26,667 nt of DNA from Bacillota bacterium (GCA_023409615.1 JAEYRF010000112.1:1-26667); one strand, 5' to 3'; counted from the stretch's first letter, positions 1 through 8,462 are shown. Notes: generated by a model not told the origin, from the letters alone. Translations and numbers: made by a program.

Positions 1-1
1 C

Positions 2-544
2 TACTACATTACGACACCCGTAATCATGAAGCTTCTTGAGAGCAGGATCAAGGCAAAAATGATGGTATTCATGGTTCAGAAGGAAGTAGCCGACCGCATG
101 AAGGCACCGCCCGGCGGCAAGGATTACGGGGCATTGTCAGTTGCAGTGCAATACTATTCCAACCCCTCTGTTGTCCTGGAGGTTCCTCCGCACAGCTTTA
201 TACCTCAGCCGGAGGTATACTCATCTGTTATCAGGCTTGAGCTTTATGATAAGCCACCTGTGAATCTGCATGATGAGGAGTTATTCTTCAAAGTTGTGAA
301 GGCGGCTTTCGGGCAGAGACGCAAAACGCTTGCAAATGCATTAAATAATGCGGGTTATCTCAATCTGAGCAAAGATAAGATTAAAGAAATACTTTTAAAA
401 GCAGGAATTGGTGGTAATCAAAGAGGTGAGACGCTTTCTCTTGCTCAATTTGCACAATTGGCCAATTTGATTTTTGAGGAGCGTAAAATAAGCATAGTTA
501 ATAGAAAGCATTCTTTTTCCGATATATATAAGGAAAAGGATTGA
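2..544 (+). CDS. rsmA: 16S rRNA dimethyladenosine transferase RsmA (KsgA), 3' part only
   Basis: The reading frame is open from the first bases of the window, so the gene begins upstream and only its last 180 codons are here. The enzyme uses S-adenosylmethionine to dimethylate two adjacent adenines near the 3' end of 16S rRNA during small-subunit assembly. The fragment starts with YYITTPVI, which normally follows directly on the NLPY catalytic motif of this family. The C-terminal helical domain is recognisable from VPPHSFIPQPEVYSSVIRL and from the AFGQRRKTLANAL motif, both standard in RsmA. The end is at the usual place for the family, with a basic tail of about 20 residues (ERKISIVNRKH). The Rossmann-fold N-terminal half with the SAM-binding loop lies outside the window. 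Identification is firm; only completeness is unknown. Confidence 0.96.
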   Translation, partial: YYITTPVIMKLLESRIKAKMMVFMVQKEVADRMKAPPGGKDYGALSVAVQYYSNPSVVLEVPPHSFIPQPEVYSSVIRLELYDKPPVNLHDEELFFKVVKAAFGQRRKTLANALNNAGYLNLSKDKIKEILLKAGIGGNQRGETLSLAQFAQLANLIFEERKISIVNRKHSFSDIYKEKD

Positions 545-573
545 AATGCAAAAACGACCAAGGAGGGTGTTTT

Positions 574-1167
574 ATGAATTTGAATGGAATTACCAATGCA
601 GTTTACTCAAATGATAACCACAAGAGCGAAAGTCTTACAAAAGATATAGTCAGCAAGGGGCAGAATAAAAATACGAGTTTTGTTGAAGATGAAGCGGCTG
701 TTGTTTACGAACAGAAACCATCTGAAACCGATCGGACCGGGAAGACTTATTCACGGGATACAAAAACTATTGCCGCATTAAAAACAGAGGTACAAAGGCG
801 GACTGAACAATTCAGAAGTCTGGTTGAGCAACTGATTCTGAAGCAGGGACAGAAATTAACAAATGCGACGGACATCTATACTCTTTTAAGAGAAGGCAAA
901 CTGGACGTGGATCCTCAGACAGCGGCAACGGCGCGTGAAGAAATCTCTGAAAATGGCTATTGGGGTGTAGAGCAAACTTCAGAAAGGCTTTTCTCGTTTG
1001 CAACTTCTTTGACAGGCGGAGACCCTGCGAAGGCTCAGGAGATGAAGGATGCATTCATAAAAGGCTATAAAGCTGCGGAGAAGGCTTGGGGTGGCGAACT
1101 TCCGGAGATTAGCAGGCAGACGTATGATGCGACTATTAAAAAGTTTGATGAGTGGATGAAAGATTAG
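574..1167 (+). CDS. conserved hypothetical protein, 197 aa, possibly DUF5610-like
   Basis: I do not recognise a function. The ATG at 574 is chosen because an excellent ribosome binding site (AAGGAGGG, 560-567) sits 6 nt before it; an in-frame TTG at 541 overlaps the rsmA stop codon and has no such site. The first 70 residues are polar and low in hydrophobic content, probably disordered. The rest looks helical: a basic segment (KTEVQRRTEQFRSLVEQLI), then a C-terminal part with GYWGVEQTSERLFSFA, GGDP and EKAWGGELPEISRQTYD. The GY-WGVEQTS-R and AFGG-LP-IS-TYD pattern resembles the DUF5610 family (sometimes encoded near flagellar genes in other phyla); this is from memory of the pattern and tentative. 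There is no signal peptide or membrane segment. It follows rsmA by 29 bp and may be read from the same transcript. Confidence 0.75.
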   Translation: MNLNGITNAVYSNDNHKSESLTKDIVSKGQNKNTSFVEDEAAVVYEQKPSETDRTGKTYSRDTKTIAALKTEVQRRTEQFRSLVEQLILKQGQKLTNATDIYTLLREGKLDVDPQTAATAREEISENGYWGVEQTSERLFSFATSLTGGDPAKAQEMKDAFIKGYKAAEKAWGGELPEISRQTYDATIKKFDEWMKD

Positions 1168-1204
1168 CAGCAAAACAAAACTTACATAATCCGGAGGCTT
1201 GTTT

Positions 1205-2488
1205 GTGAATAAAAATAAATTTGCCCTTACACCACCAATGGGATGGAATAGCTATGATTATTATGATACAACTGTAAATGAGAATCAGGTTAAGGCCAAT
1301 GCAGTGTATATGGCTGAGCATCTTAAGGAGTCCGGCTGGGAATATATCGTAGTTGATATAGAGTGGTATTCTTATGATGCCGGAACCCAAAGAGACAGAT
1401 TCCAGTACATTCCTTTCTGGAAGATGGAAATTGATGAGTATTCAAGGTTGTTACCCTGTATTGATCGTTTTCCATCGTCGGCAAATGGTCAGGGCTTCAA
1501 GCCGCTGGCTGATTATGTTCATAATCTTGGCTTAAAGTTTGGCATCCATATTATGCGAGGAATACCCAGAATTGCTGCTCATAATCATATGAAAATATTT
1601 GGATCTGAGGTCAGGGCTAATGAAATTGCTGATCCATCCTCAATTTGTTCATGGAATCCGGATATGTATGGTCTTGCAGTTGATAGAGACGGGGCACAGG
1701 AATACTATAATTCTATTTTCGAGTTGTATGCGCAGTGGGGTGTGGATTTCATAAAATGTGATGATATATGCAGATATGATATGAAATCAGCAAAGAGAGA
1801 AATAGAGATGCTTTATCATGCGATTCAGCATTGCGGACGTCCCATAGTACTAAGTCTCTCGCCCGGACCTGCTTTAGTCAATCAGGCATGGCATTATAAG
1901 AAGTATGCCAATATGTGGCGTATTACAGACGACTTCTGGGATAGCTGGCCGTTGTTGTTAAATATGTTTCAACGCTGTGAGGAGTGGCAGGATCATGTTT
2001 CTGAGGGATGTTATCCGGATTGTGATATGCTGCCTCTTGGGAAAATCGGAAAGGGATTTCATAATGAGCGGTATACCCGATTTACTAAACAGGAGCAAAT
2101 AACAATGATGACTCTATGGAGTATATTCAGATCTCCTATGATGATTGGTGCAGAATTGCCGGAACTGGATAAGTGGACAGTAAGCCTGATAACAAATAAA
2201 AAAGTATTGAGACTTCTATCACATTCAAAAGAAGCAAGACAAATTATGCGCGACGAAAAGCAGGCTATATGGCTATCGAAGGATTCGGAATATGAAGATT
2301 GCTACCTTGCGCTTTTTAATCTAAGTGATGAAATTCAAAACATTTCGGTAACCGCTGATGAATTAGAACCTTATACTTTCAAGGGCAAGCAATTAGAAGA
2401 ATTATGGAGCAGCGAAAAACTGCAAGCAGTTGAGGATGTCTTTGAAACTGAGGTTTTAGCTCACGGAGCAAAATTATTTAAATTTTGA
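1205..2488 (+). CDS. glycoside hydrolase family 27 protein (alpha-galactosidase-like)
   Basis: A 427-aa retaining glycosidase of clan GH-D. The N-terminus LTPPMGWNSYDYY is the hallmark of GH27 and GH36-related (beta/alpha)8 barrels. The expected nucleophile is Asp186 in VDFIKCDDI, and the acid/base Asp243 in WRITDDFWDSW aligns with the second catalytic Asp of plant and human alpha-galactosidases. A C-terminal beta domain begins near residue 340. There is no signal peptide, so the enzyme is probably cytoplasmic and acts on imported oligosaccharides. The GTG at 1205 is preferred because GGAGG (1193-1197) lies 7 nt before it; a TTG at 1199 would be almost on top of that site. The substrate could be alpha-galactoside, beta-L-arabinopyranoside or isomaltosaccharide, all known for GH27. 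No transporter or regulator adjoins it. It is followed by a shared terminator facing pckG. Confidence 0.93.
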   Translation: MNKNKFALTPPMGWNSYDYYDTTVNENQVKANAVYMAEHLKESGWEYIVVDIEWYSYDAGTQRDRFQYIPFWKMEIDEYSRLLPCIDRFPSSANGQGFKPLADYVHNLGLKFGIHIMRGIPRIAAHNHMKIFGSEVRANEIADPSSICSWNPDMYGLAVDRDGAQEYYNSIFELYAQWGVDFIKCDDICRYDMKSAKREIEMLYHAIQHCGRPIVLSLSPGPALVNQAWHYKKYANMWRITDDFWDSWPLLLNMFQRCEEWQDHVSEGCYPDCDMLPLGKIGKGFHNERYTRFTKQEQITMMTLWSIFRSPMMIGAELPELDKWTVSLITNKKVLRLLSHSKEARQIMRDEKQAIWLSKDSEYEDCYLALFNLSDEIQNISVTADELEPYTFKGKQLEELWSSEKLQAVEDVFETEVLAHGAKLFKF

Positions 2489-2520
2489 AATTGAACAACG
2501 TCATAATCTAATAAAAAAAA

Positions 2521-2555
2521 GCACCAGGTAGCGGTTTATCCTAGCTCCCTGGTGC
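2521..2555. terminator. bidirectional intrinsic terminator between GH27 gene and pckG
   Basis: A 12-bp stem with one mismatch (GCACCAGGTAGC against GCTCCCTGGTGC) and an 11-nt loop lies between the two convergent genes. On the minus strand it is followed by eight T (complement of 2513-2520), a strong pckG terminator; on the plus strand the following sequence is only moderately T-rich. Confidence 0.9.
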
Positions 2556-2572
2556 GTTCTTTATCTTATAAA

Positions 2573-4363
2573 CTATGCTTTCAGCCTTTTCTCTAAAGCG
2601 TCAAGCTGTGAGTACAATTCTTTTGGCATCTGTTCACCGTAATTTGCGTAGTGCTCTTTGATGGATTCAACTTCTTTGAGCCATTCCTCGTTTCTGACCT
2701 CGAGCAGGTGAGACATATCAGCTGCGCTTACGTCCAGACCATCAGTATCGATGGCGTCCTCAGTAGGCATATAACCGATTGGAGTCTTGACTGCCTTGCC
2801 TTCTCCGGAAACTCTCTCAACGATCCACTTCAGAACGCGGCTGTTTTCGCCGAAACCCGGCCACAACCATTTTCCGTCGGAATCCTTGCGGAACCAGTTT
2901 ACATAGAAAATTCTCGGCAGCTTGTCGGGTGCAGATTTGGTTCCTATCTCAAGCCAATGCTGCAGATAGTCGCCAACGTGATAACCAATAAAAGGCAGCA
3001 TTGCGAACGGGTCGCGGCGAACCTTGCCGATGTTTTTATCAATCGAAGCTGCAGTGATTTCCGAACCCATGATCGAGCCCATGAATACACCGTGGTTCCA
3101 GTCAAAGCTTTCGTGTACCAGCGGGATTGTACTCGGACGACGTCCGCCTACTAAGAATGCTGAGATTGGCACACCCTTTGGATCTTCCCATTCGGGAGCG
3201 ATAACAGGACACTGGCTTGCCGGTGCTGTAAAACGTGCATTGGGGTGAGCGGCCAGCTCCGTTGAATCAGGAGTCCAGTCTCTGCCTTTCCAGTCAATCA
3301 AATGATCCGGTGCAGGTGTTCCGATACCTTCCCACCAAACATCACCGTCATCTGTTAATGCAACATTTGTAAAAATCGAATTCTTCTCGCAACTGAGCAT
3401 TGCATTCTTATTGGAATCCATTGAAGTTCCCGGTGCAACACCGAAGAAGCCTGCTTCAGGATTGATAGCATATAGACGACCATCTTCTCCGAACTTCATC
3501 CATGCGATATCGTCGCCGACTGTTTCGACCTTCCAACCGGGAACTGTCGGGATCAACATTGCCAGATTTGTCTTGCCGCAGGCACTTGGGAAAGCACCTG
3601 TTATATACTTTGTATTTCCCTTGGGGTCTGTGAGACGGAGAATGAGCATGTGTTCCGCCAGCCAACCTTCATCACGGGCCTGAACAGAGGCTATTCTCAA
3701 TGCAAAGCATTTTTTTCCGAGAAGCGCGTTTCCGCCGTATCCGGAACCATAAGACCAGATCATTCTCTCCTCAGGGAAATGGCTGATATATTTCTCTTCA
3801 ATCGGAGCACAGGGCCATGGAACATCCTTTTGTCCAGGAGCAAGCGGAGCGCCGACAGAGTGCAGGCAGGGTACAAACTCGCCATCACCTAATGTATCTA
3901 AAACAGCTTTGCCCATGCGTGTCATAATGCGCATATTTACAACAACATAAGCACTATCGGTCAACTCAACACCAATCTTTGAAATTGGTGAACCTATAGG
4001 TCCCATGGAGAAAGGAATGACATACATCGTTCTGCCCTTCATGCAGCCATTATAGAGTTTTTTCATTGTGGCCTTGAGTTCATCGGGATCGACCCAGTTG
4101 TTTGTTGGACCGGCGTCTTCTTTTTTCTTTGAAGCAATAAATGTTCTATTCTCAACACGAGCAACATCTGACGGGTCGCTTCTAAAGAGATAGCACCCGG
4201 GACGCTTCTGCTGATTTAATTTGATGGCTGCCCCGCTGTCCACCATTTCCTGCAGCAGTCGGTCATTTTCTTCCTGAGAGCCGTCACACCAATAAATATT
4301 ATCAGGTTGGCACATATCGGCCATTTCTTTTACCCAATCCTGCAACTTCTTGTTTACTGCCAT
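2573..4363 (-). CDS. pckG: phosphoenolpyruvate carboxykinase (GTP)
   Basis: A full-length 596-aa GTP-type PEP carboxykinase, which interconverts oxaloacetate plus GTP with PEP plus CO2 plus GDP in the cytosol. In fermentative clostridia it may run in the carboxylating direction. The kinase-1 loop ACGKTNLAM is at residues 261-269 and carries the conserved active-site cysteine (Cys262) typical of GTP enzymes and absent from ATP enzymes. Other family signatures are MYVIPFSMGPIGSPISKIGVE near residue 113, a VGDDIAWMKF metal-site segment near 282, and FVGGRRPSTIPLV-type sequence (FLVGGRRPSTIPLV) around residue 400. The ATG has AAGGAG seven to eight nt upstream. The gene stands alone, with its own promoter (4479-4507), a leader of about 110 nt containing a perfect palindrome, and its own terminator. 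Confidence 0.98.
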   Translation of the reverse strand: MAVNKKLQDWVKEMADMCQPDNIYWCDGSQEENDRLLQEMVDSGAAIKLNQQKRPGCYLFRSDPSDVARVENRTFIASKKKEDAGPTNNWVDPDELKATMKKLYNGCMKGRTMYVIPFSMGPIGSPISKIGVELTDSAYVVVNMRIMTRMGKAVLDTLGDGEFVPCLHSVGAPLAPGQKDVPWPCAPIEEKYISHFPEERMIWSYGSGYGGNALLGKKCFALRIASVQARDEGWLAEHMLILRLTDPKGNTKYITGAFPSACGKTNLAMLIPTVPGWKVETVGDDIAWMKFGEDGRLYAINPEAGFFGVAPGTSMDSNKNAMLSCEKNSIFTNVALTDDGDVWWEGIGTPAPDHLIDWKGRDWTPDSTELAAHPNARFTAPASQCPVIAPEWEDPKGVPISAFLVGGRRPSTIPLVHESFDWNHGVFMGSIMGSEITAASIDKNIGKVRRDPFAMLPFIGYHVGDYLQHWLEIGTKSAPDKLPRIFYVNWFRKDSDGKWLWPGFGENSRVLKWIVERVSGEGKAVKTPIGYMPTEDAIDTDGLDVSAADMSHLLEVRNEEWLKEVESIKEHYANYGEQMPKELYSQLDALEKRLKA

Positions 4364-4433
4364 TGTAATACTCCTTTCGAATTAAGCAATTTTTATTATT
4401 TCCTAAAGATTCTTTTTCTACTAATCAAATAAT

Positions 4434-4451
4434 TGGATATTGTAATATCCA
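4434..4451. promoter_or_regulatory. palindrome in the pckG leader, candidate operator
   Basis: TGGATATT-GT-AATATCCA is a perfect 18-bp inverted repeat with 8-bp arms. It lies about 20-40 nt downstream of the transcription start predicted from the pckG promoter at 4479-4507, a position where a bound repressor would block elongation or initiation. The regulator is unknown. Confidence 0.5.
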
Positions 4452-4478
4452 TGTACTTGGTTAATTTTTTCACTAATC

Positions 4479-4507
4479 ATTTTACCATATCCATATGAAG
4501 TATTCAA
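4479..4507 (-). promoter_or_regulatory. sigma-A-type promoter of pckG
   Basis: On the minus strand, -35 TTGAAT (4502-4507), a 17-bp spacer and -10 TAAAAT (4479-4484). Transcription would start near 4472, giving a leader of about 110 nt before the pckG ATG. Confidence 0.7.
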
Positions 4508-4745
4508 CAATTGTTTATTCAAAAATACAATCTGCCATTTTACGATTTTCTCGATAATACATTATAAATATAAGCATCTCATGTAAGTATTATTTGAAAT
4601 TTGCAATTTTAGAATGTCAATCCTGCATTTTTGTAATTGTACAAATTATTAGTTTAAATAAGTCAGCATAAGATTTTGTAATGACTTATTGAAGATATCG
4701 TGGCATATACTGATATATATACGGTACAGTTTGGGGGGATTATGA

Positions 4746-5993
4746 TTGTATAGTGAATTGCAATTTCAGAGAAACTTCTACATATTTTCCAACGAAGATG
4801 CGGGGTTTGAAGCGGGTCAAAAACCGACAGGTCATGTGAAAATAGAGGTGCGGGATGGAAAAGGGCGGCTTCATGCAGTTGCGCAGAACCTGAGAGATGG
4901 AGGCGACAGGTTTGAGTATATTTTGTATCTATTGTATAGCGGGAGGGATTCCGTAGACCCGGTGAGAGTCGGACGTCTGGAAACCCACTTAAGTAAGTCG
5001 GAACTGGTATGGAGCTTTAATCCCCATAATGTAGGACAATCCGGTTATCCTGTAGATGCATTCGATGTCATTGCGATACTGGTCGAGTATGCAGACAGGC
5101 AGGGAGGAAACGTACAATGCCCGCTGGCGGCTTATAGGAAAAATCGGGTACAGTGGCGCAATATTATAATGGAATCAATTATGAAAAAGAAAATACAGCC
5201 TGTCGAAAATGCAAGAGAAGATGCAGCCAAACCTGCATCAGTGGCAGTGGCAGAAACAGTGACTAATGAAATTGCGACTGATAGCAATATTATCGATGAA
5301 AACATTGCGGTGGAGGATTCTGCATGGGGTACTGTGGATGAATCCGAGAGGGAACCTCAACAAACTGAGCGGGAACCCGCAGAACCTGAACAACCTCCGC
5401 AGCCTGCACAACCCGCAAAAGCCGCACAACCTCCGCAGCAAGTGCTGTCTGACATTAATACGGGATGTGTTTATCTCAATGGGAATATGTGCGGAGCGTT
5501 TGTTCAAAGCGGAGCTGTAATACCCAATCCCTGCAGTACCTGCAATGCTAATCGTGGAGAACAGACTGTACAGGAGCAGCTGCCGGGAGACTTATCAAAG
5601 CTGAGAGCCATGCTTGACAGTAACTTCGAAGAAAAAGATCCATTCCACAGCAAAAGAAGTGATTATATCTGGTGGAAGGTCACTAATCCGGTAAATCTGA
5701 ACAATATTCTATATCAGAATAATATCAGATCGCCATTGATGTTCAACCCTGTAGTCATGATGGCGCACTACAAACACAGACATCTCATCATCGGCATTTT
5801 TACACATATCAGTGGGCGGAAATATGTCGTATGCGGCGTACCGGGCATGCACCTGGTGGACCGCAAACCCTTTGGAGAGCTGAGTACATGGGTGCAGACG
5901 GAAAGGAACAGATTGCAGTACGGAGCATTTGGGTACTGGCTTGTCTATATCAATCCGGATGATGGGAAGATAATGAATCTTAGTCAGCAGTAG
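4746..5993 (+). CDS. uncharacterised two-domain protein with Pro/Gln linker and four-cysteine motif
   Basis: I do not recognise the family with certainty. The protein has 415 aa. Residues 1-130 form a globular N-terminal domain rich in beta-type sequence (HVKIEVRDGKGRLHAVAQN). Residues about 145-235 are a low-complexity acidic, Pro/Gln-rich linker (EPEQPPQPAQPAKAAQPP). A cysteine cluster follows: Cys241, Cys249, Cys263 and Cys266, spaced C-x7-C-x13-C-x2-C, which could bind zinc or an Fe-S centre. The C-terminal domain (about 285-415) is Trp/Tyr-rich and contains HYKHRHLIIGIF and YVVCGVPGMH. There is no signal peptide or membrane segment. The start is TTG at 4746, with a GGGGGG ribosome site 7 nt before; the nearby ATG at 4742 stops after three codons. 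It appears to be a single-gene unit; the next gene is 223 bp away. Confidence 0.8.
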   Translation: MYSELQFQRNFYIFSNEDAGFEAGQKPTGHVKIEVRDGKGRLHAVAQNLRDGGDRFEYILYLLYSGRDSVDPVRVGRLETHLSKSELVWSFNPHNVGQSGYPVDAFDVIAILVEYADRQGGNVQCPLAAYRKNRVQWRNIIMESIMKKKIQPVENAREDAAKPASVAVAETVTNEIATDSNIIDENIAVEDSAWGTVDESEREPQQTEREPAEPEQPPQPAQPAKAAQPPQQVLSDINTGCVYLNGNMCGAFVQSGAVIPNPCSTCNANRGEQTVQEQLPGDLSKLRAMLDSNFEEKDPFHSKRSDYIWWKVTNPVNLNNILYQNNIRSPLMFNPVVMMAHYKHRHLIIGIFTHISGRKYVVCGVPGMHLVDRKPFGELSTWVQTERNRLQYGAFGYWLVYINPDDGKIMNLSQQ

Positions 5994-6216
5994 TCGGATT
6001 ATAGACGAAATGTCTGCAAAAAAATTATTTCTTGAGAGACTATTGTATTTTATGACCGTATATTGTACAGACAAGCTAATTGCGATGTAACCTTAATCAG
6101 GCTATCAATATACTGTCCATCTATTGTTTTATTGTCCGGGCAAATATGATAAACTAATCGCATACGAGGATAGCAATGTGTGTAGGGAATAGTGACTTGG
6201 AGAGGAGGGTGATTTT

Positions 6217-7008
6217 TTGCTTTATGTATTTATCGGGTGCTTTGCATTCGGTATCTTCTATTCCGCTGTTTCGCTAATACTAGGCGGACATGACGGCAGT
6301 GCAGACCATGGTGTGGATCATGGCGGCGGAGTAGATGCAGGGCATTCCGGTTTTGATCATGGCATTGACATAGGGCATGATATTGACCTTGGCCATAGCG
6401 GCGATTTCGCACATGGAGCCGACCTGGCACATGGAGCTGATTTGTCTCACGGGGCGGATTTAGCACATGGAGCGGAAGCGGGTCATGGTGTTGACGCGCA
6501 GCACGATACCGATACCACAGATTCTCCGTCACCTTTCAACCCACTTGTCATTGCCAGCGCAATTACAGCGTTCGGAGCATTTGGCCTCATATCCATGAAA
6601 GGTTTTGGATTGAATGGCTTGATGAGCACTATTGTTGCGCTGGGGTTCGCCGGTGCTATTGGGGCAGCTATATTCTTCGGCATAGTCAAGTTTATGTATG
6701 GATCCCAATCAAATACTATATTTTCATTTGATGACTTGATTGATACTGAAGCAGAAATCCTTACTCCTGTGCCTGAAGTAGGTCTGGGCGAGATCGCCTA
6801 CTATATCAGAGGAACACGATATACGATGTCCGCCAGATCCATTGATGGCAAAGGTATTGGGAGAGGAGCCACTGTAGTAATAAGAGAAATTTCAGCCAAT
6901 GCGGCAGGTGTGCAGCAGAAGCTGACGCTTGATGATATTGAAATTACTTATAATGAATTTACTGAAGTCGATCGGGAAAACCCACGCAGCGATGCTGGAA
7001 ATAAATAA
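6217..7008 (+). CDS. NfeD-like membrane protein with His/Asp hexapeptide repeat, flotillin partner
   Basis: A 263-aa protein placed 17 bp before the flotillin gene, the classic NfeD-flotillin arrangement. Layout: membrane segment at residues 2-23; a His/Asp/Gly-rich stretch at 24-102; two further hydrophobic segments at about 107-160; and a C-terminal domain (about 170-260) with the NfeD OB-fold pattern, in which a Gly-rich turn (EVGLGEIAYYIRGTRYTMSARS) precedes GKGIGRGATVVIREI. In other firmicutes such proteins (YuaF type) act with flotillin in membrane microdomains and stress responses. The repeat region has His at positions 48, 54, 60, 66, 72, 78, 84, 90 and 96, exactly every sixth residue, so metal binding is plausible but inferred. 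The start is TTG at 6217, supported by GGAGGG (6204-6209) at 7 nt. Topology puts the repeat between the first and second membrane segments. Confidence 0.88.
   Translation: MLYVFIGCFAFGIFYSAVSLILGGHDGSADHGVDHGGGVDAGHSGFDHGIDIGHDIDLGHSGDFAHGADLAHGADLSHGADLAHGAEAGHGVDAQHDTDTTDSPSPFNPLVIASAITAFGAFGLISMKGFGLNGLMSTIVALGFAGAIGAAIFFGIVKFMYGSQSNTIFSFDDLIDTEAEILTPVPEVGLGEIAYYIRGTRYTMSARSIDGKGIGRGATVVIREISANAAGVQQKLTLDDIEITYNEFTEVDRENPRSDAGNK
6358..6519 (+). repeat. 18-bp tandem coding repeat encoding nine H-x2-D/E-x2 units
   Basis: Nine consecutive 18-bp units inside the NfeD-like gene each encode a hexapeptide with His first and Asp (once Glu) fourth. The most alike units are at 6412-6429, 6430-6447, 6448-6465 and 6466-6483 (HGADLA, HGADLS, HGADLA, HGAEAG). 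Nucleotide copies differ mostly at third positions, so the peptide pattern appears conserved while the DNA has drifted. Confidence 0.93.
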
Positions 7009-7025
7009 ATCTGGGAGGAATAGAT

Positions 7026-8462
7026 ATGGAGTTATTGATACCCGTTTTAATTGCAATTGTTCTGGTTGTTGTAATCTTTGTTTTGATTTCCGTATTTGTC
7101 GGAAGATATGTCAAGGTTGGACCGGACGAAGCATTAATCGTATCGGGACGTAAAAAGAAGCTGCCCAACGGTCAGGTAGTAGGATTCAGGATTGTCCGGG
7201 GAGGAGCAACCTTCGTATGGCCTGTATTGGAAATAGCAAAGACAATTTCGCTAAGGATCATGCCGCTTGATGTGAATTCGAGCGCATACACCTCTCAAGG
7301 TGTTCAGGTGACTGTTGATGGTATTGCGCAGGTCAAAATTGATTCCGCACACGAGGCAATTGCAACTGCTGCAGAGCAGTTCCTAAGCCTCAAGGAAGAA
7401 GAGATCAAGCGGATCGCTACGCAGACACTTGAAGGCCATCTCCGTTCTATAGTAGGTAACCTTACTGTTGAAGAGATCAATCAGAACAGGGATGCATTTG
7501 CACAGAAGGTACAGGAACTTGCTGCTGGTGATCTGGCTAACATGGGACTGAAAATCATATCCTTCACTATCAGAGAGATTGCCGATAAAAATGGATATTT
7601 GGAGAGTCTTGGTAAGGCTCAAATCGCAAGAGTCCAAAGGGATGCTATTATCGGCCAGGCAGAAGCAAAAAGAGATGCCGACATCAAGAGCGCCGAGGCA
7701 ATGCAGGCAGGCCAGACAGCCAAGTACCTTGCAGAGACCAAGGTCGCTGAGGCAAACAGGGACAAGGAAATGAAGGTAGCTGATTACCAGTCTTCCATCA
7801 ATGAGATTAAGGCAGAGGCTGACCTCTCTTATGATAAAAAGAAATTTGTCATTCAGCAGGACGTTGAGAAAGAAGCAATGCAGGTCGAGATCGTTAAGAA
7901 GCAGAAGGAAATCGAGTTGCAGGAACAGGAAGCATTGAGAAAAGAGAAGGAACTCGATGCAATGATCAGAAAGCCTGCTGAAGCTGATAAATATAAGACA
8001 GAAATATCGGCAGAGGCTGACAGAGTGAAGAAGTCCAAGGAAGCAGAAGCTGAATCCTACACAATCAAGGCAGAAGGTATGGCAAAGGCTGAAGCAATCA
8101 GAGCGGCAGGTCTTGCTGAGGCTGAAATCATTCAGGCAAAGGGTGAAGCGGAGGCTGTAGCACTGACAAAGAAGGCAGAGGCGTATAAGCAGTTCAATGA
8201 TGCAGCTATTGCACAAATGGTTATTGAGAGACTGCCGGAGATTGCATCTGCTATTGCACAGCCGCTTTCTAAGACGGAGAAGATCGTCATGATCGGCGAT
8301 TCGGGTGCTTCCAAGATAACAAAGGATGTAACCAATATTCTTGCCCAGCTTCCCGAAACAGTCAAAGGACTGACAGGAATCGACATTACAAACATACTCA
8401 AAAACTATGCCGCTGTAAAGGAAGATACAAAACCGGAAGGTGCAGAAAATATAAAAGCATAA
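7026..8462 (+). CDS. floT: flotillin family protein (SPFH domain)
   Basis: A 478-aa flotillin. An N-terminal membrane segment (about residues 2-26, LLIPVLIAIVLVVVIFVLISVFVG) anchors it. An SPFH/band 7 domain follows (about 28-200), recognisable from YVKVGPDEALIVSGRKK, the VDGIAQVKI strand and the FTIREIADKNGYLESLGKAQIA segment. A long Glu/Ala/Lys-rich coiled coil (about 200-400) carries the repeated AEAxxxxAxGxAEAE pattern of flotillins, and a C-terminal oligomerisation part (400-478) includes IVMIGDSGASKITKDV. The protein scaffolds membrane microdomains. Ribosome site GGGAGGA (7012-7018) precedes the ATG by 7 nt. It is co-transcribed with the NfeD-like gene just upstream. The minus strand opposite the coiled coil shows a long open frame, an artefact of its codon composition. 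Confidence 0.96.
   Translation: MELLIPVLIAIVLVVVIFVLISVFVGRYVKVGPDEALIVSGRKKKLPNGQVVGFRIVRGGATFVWPVLEIAKTISLRIMPLDVNSSAYTSQGVQVTVDGIAQVKIDSAHEAIATAAEQFLSLKEEEIKRIATQTLEGHLRSIVGNLTVEEINQNRDAFAQKVQELAAGDLANMGLKIISFTIREIADKNGYLESLGKAQIARVQRDAIIGQAEAKRDADIKSAEAMQAGQTAKYLAETKVAEANRDKEMKVADYQSSINEIKAEADLSYDKKKFVIQQDVEKEAMQVEIVKKQKEIELQEQEALRKEKELDAMIRKPAEADKYKTEISAEADRVKKSKEAEAESYTIKAEGMAKAEAIRAAGLAEAEIIQAKGEAEAVALTKKAEAYKQFNDAAIAQMVIERLPEIASAIAQPLSKTEKIVMIGDSGASKITKDVTNILAQLPETVKGLTGIDITNILKNYAAVKEDTKPEGAENIKA

Larger units (their letters stand above)
4364..4745. other. gene-free divergent region between pckG and the 4746 gene
   Basis: These 382 bp are AT-rich and hold no credible coding sequence. 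The left part carries the pckG leader, palindrome and promoter. A second inverted repeat, TTTGTA-ATTG-TACAAA at 4630-4645, lies in the right half. A weak plus-strand promoter for the 4746 gene may be TTGAAG (4689-4694) with a GATATA-like -10 at 4712-4717. Confidence 0.6.

Noticed and set aside
5709..6074. Minus-strand frame of 121 codons running past the end of the 4746 gene
   Set aside because: Mostly antisense to the conserved C-terminal domain, and no ribosome binding site or promoter is seen.
6409..6483. CRISPR-like array from the regularly spaced 18-bp units
   Set aside because: Units are contiguous with no spacers and are in frame in a protein gene; it is a coding tandem repeat.
7383..8216. 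Open frame of 277 codons on the minus strand
   Set aside because: It lies opposite the flotillin coiled coil. The Glu/Ala/Lys-rich codons of that region leave the complementary frame free of stops. The product is Leu/Cys/Ser-rich nonsense with no start signal.
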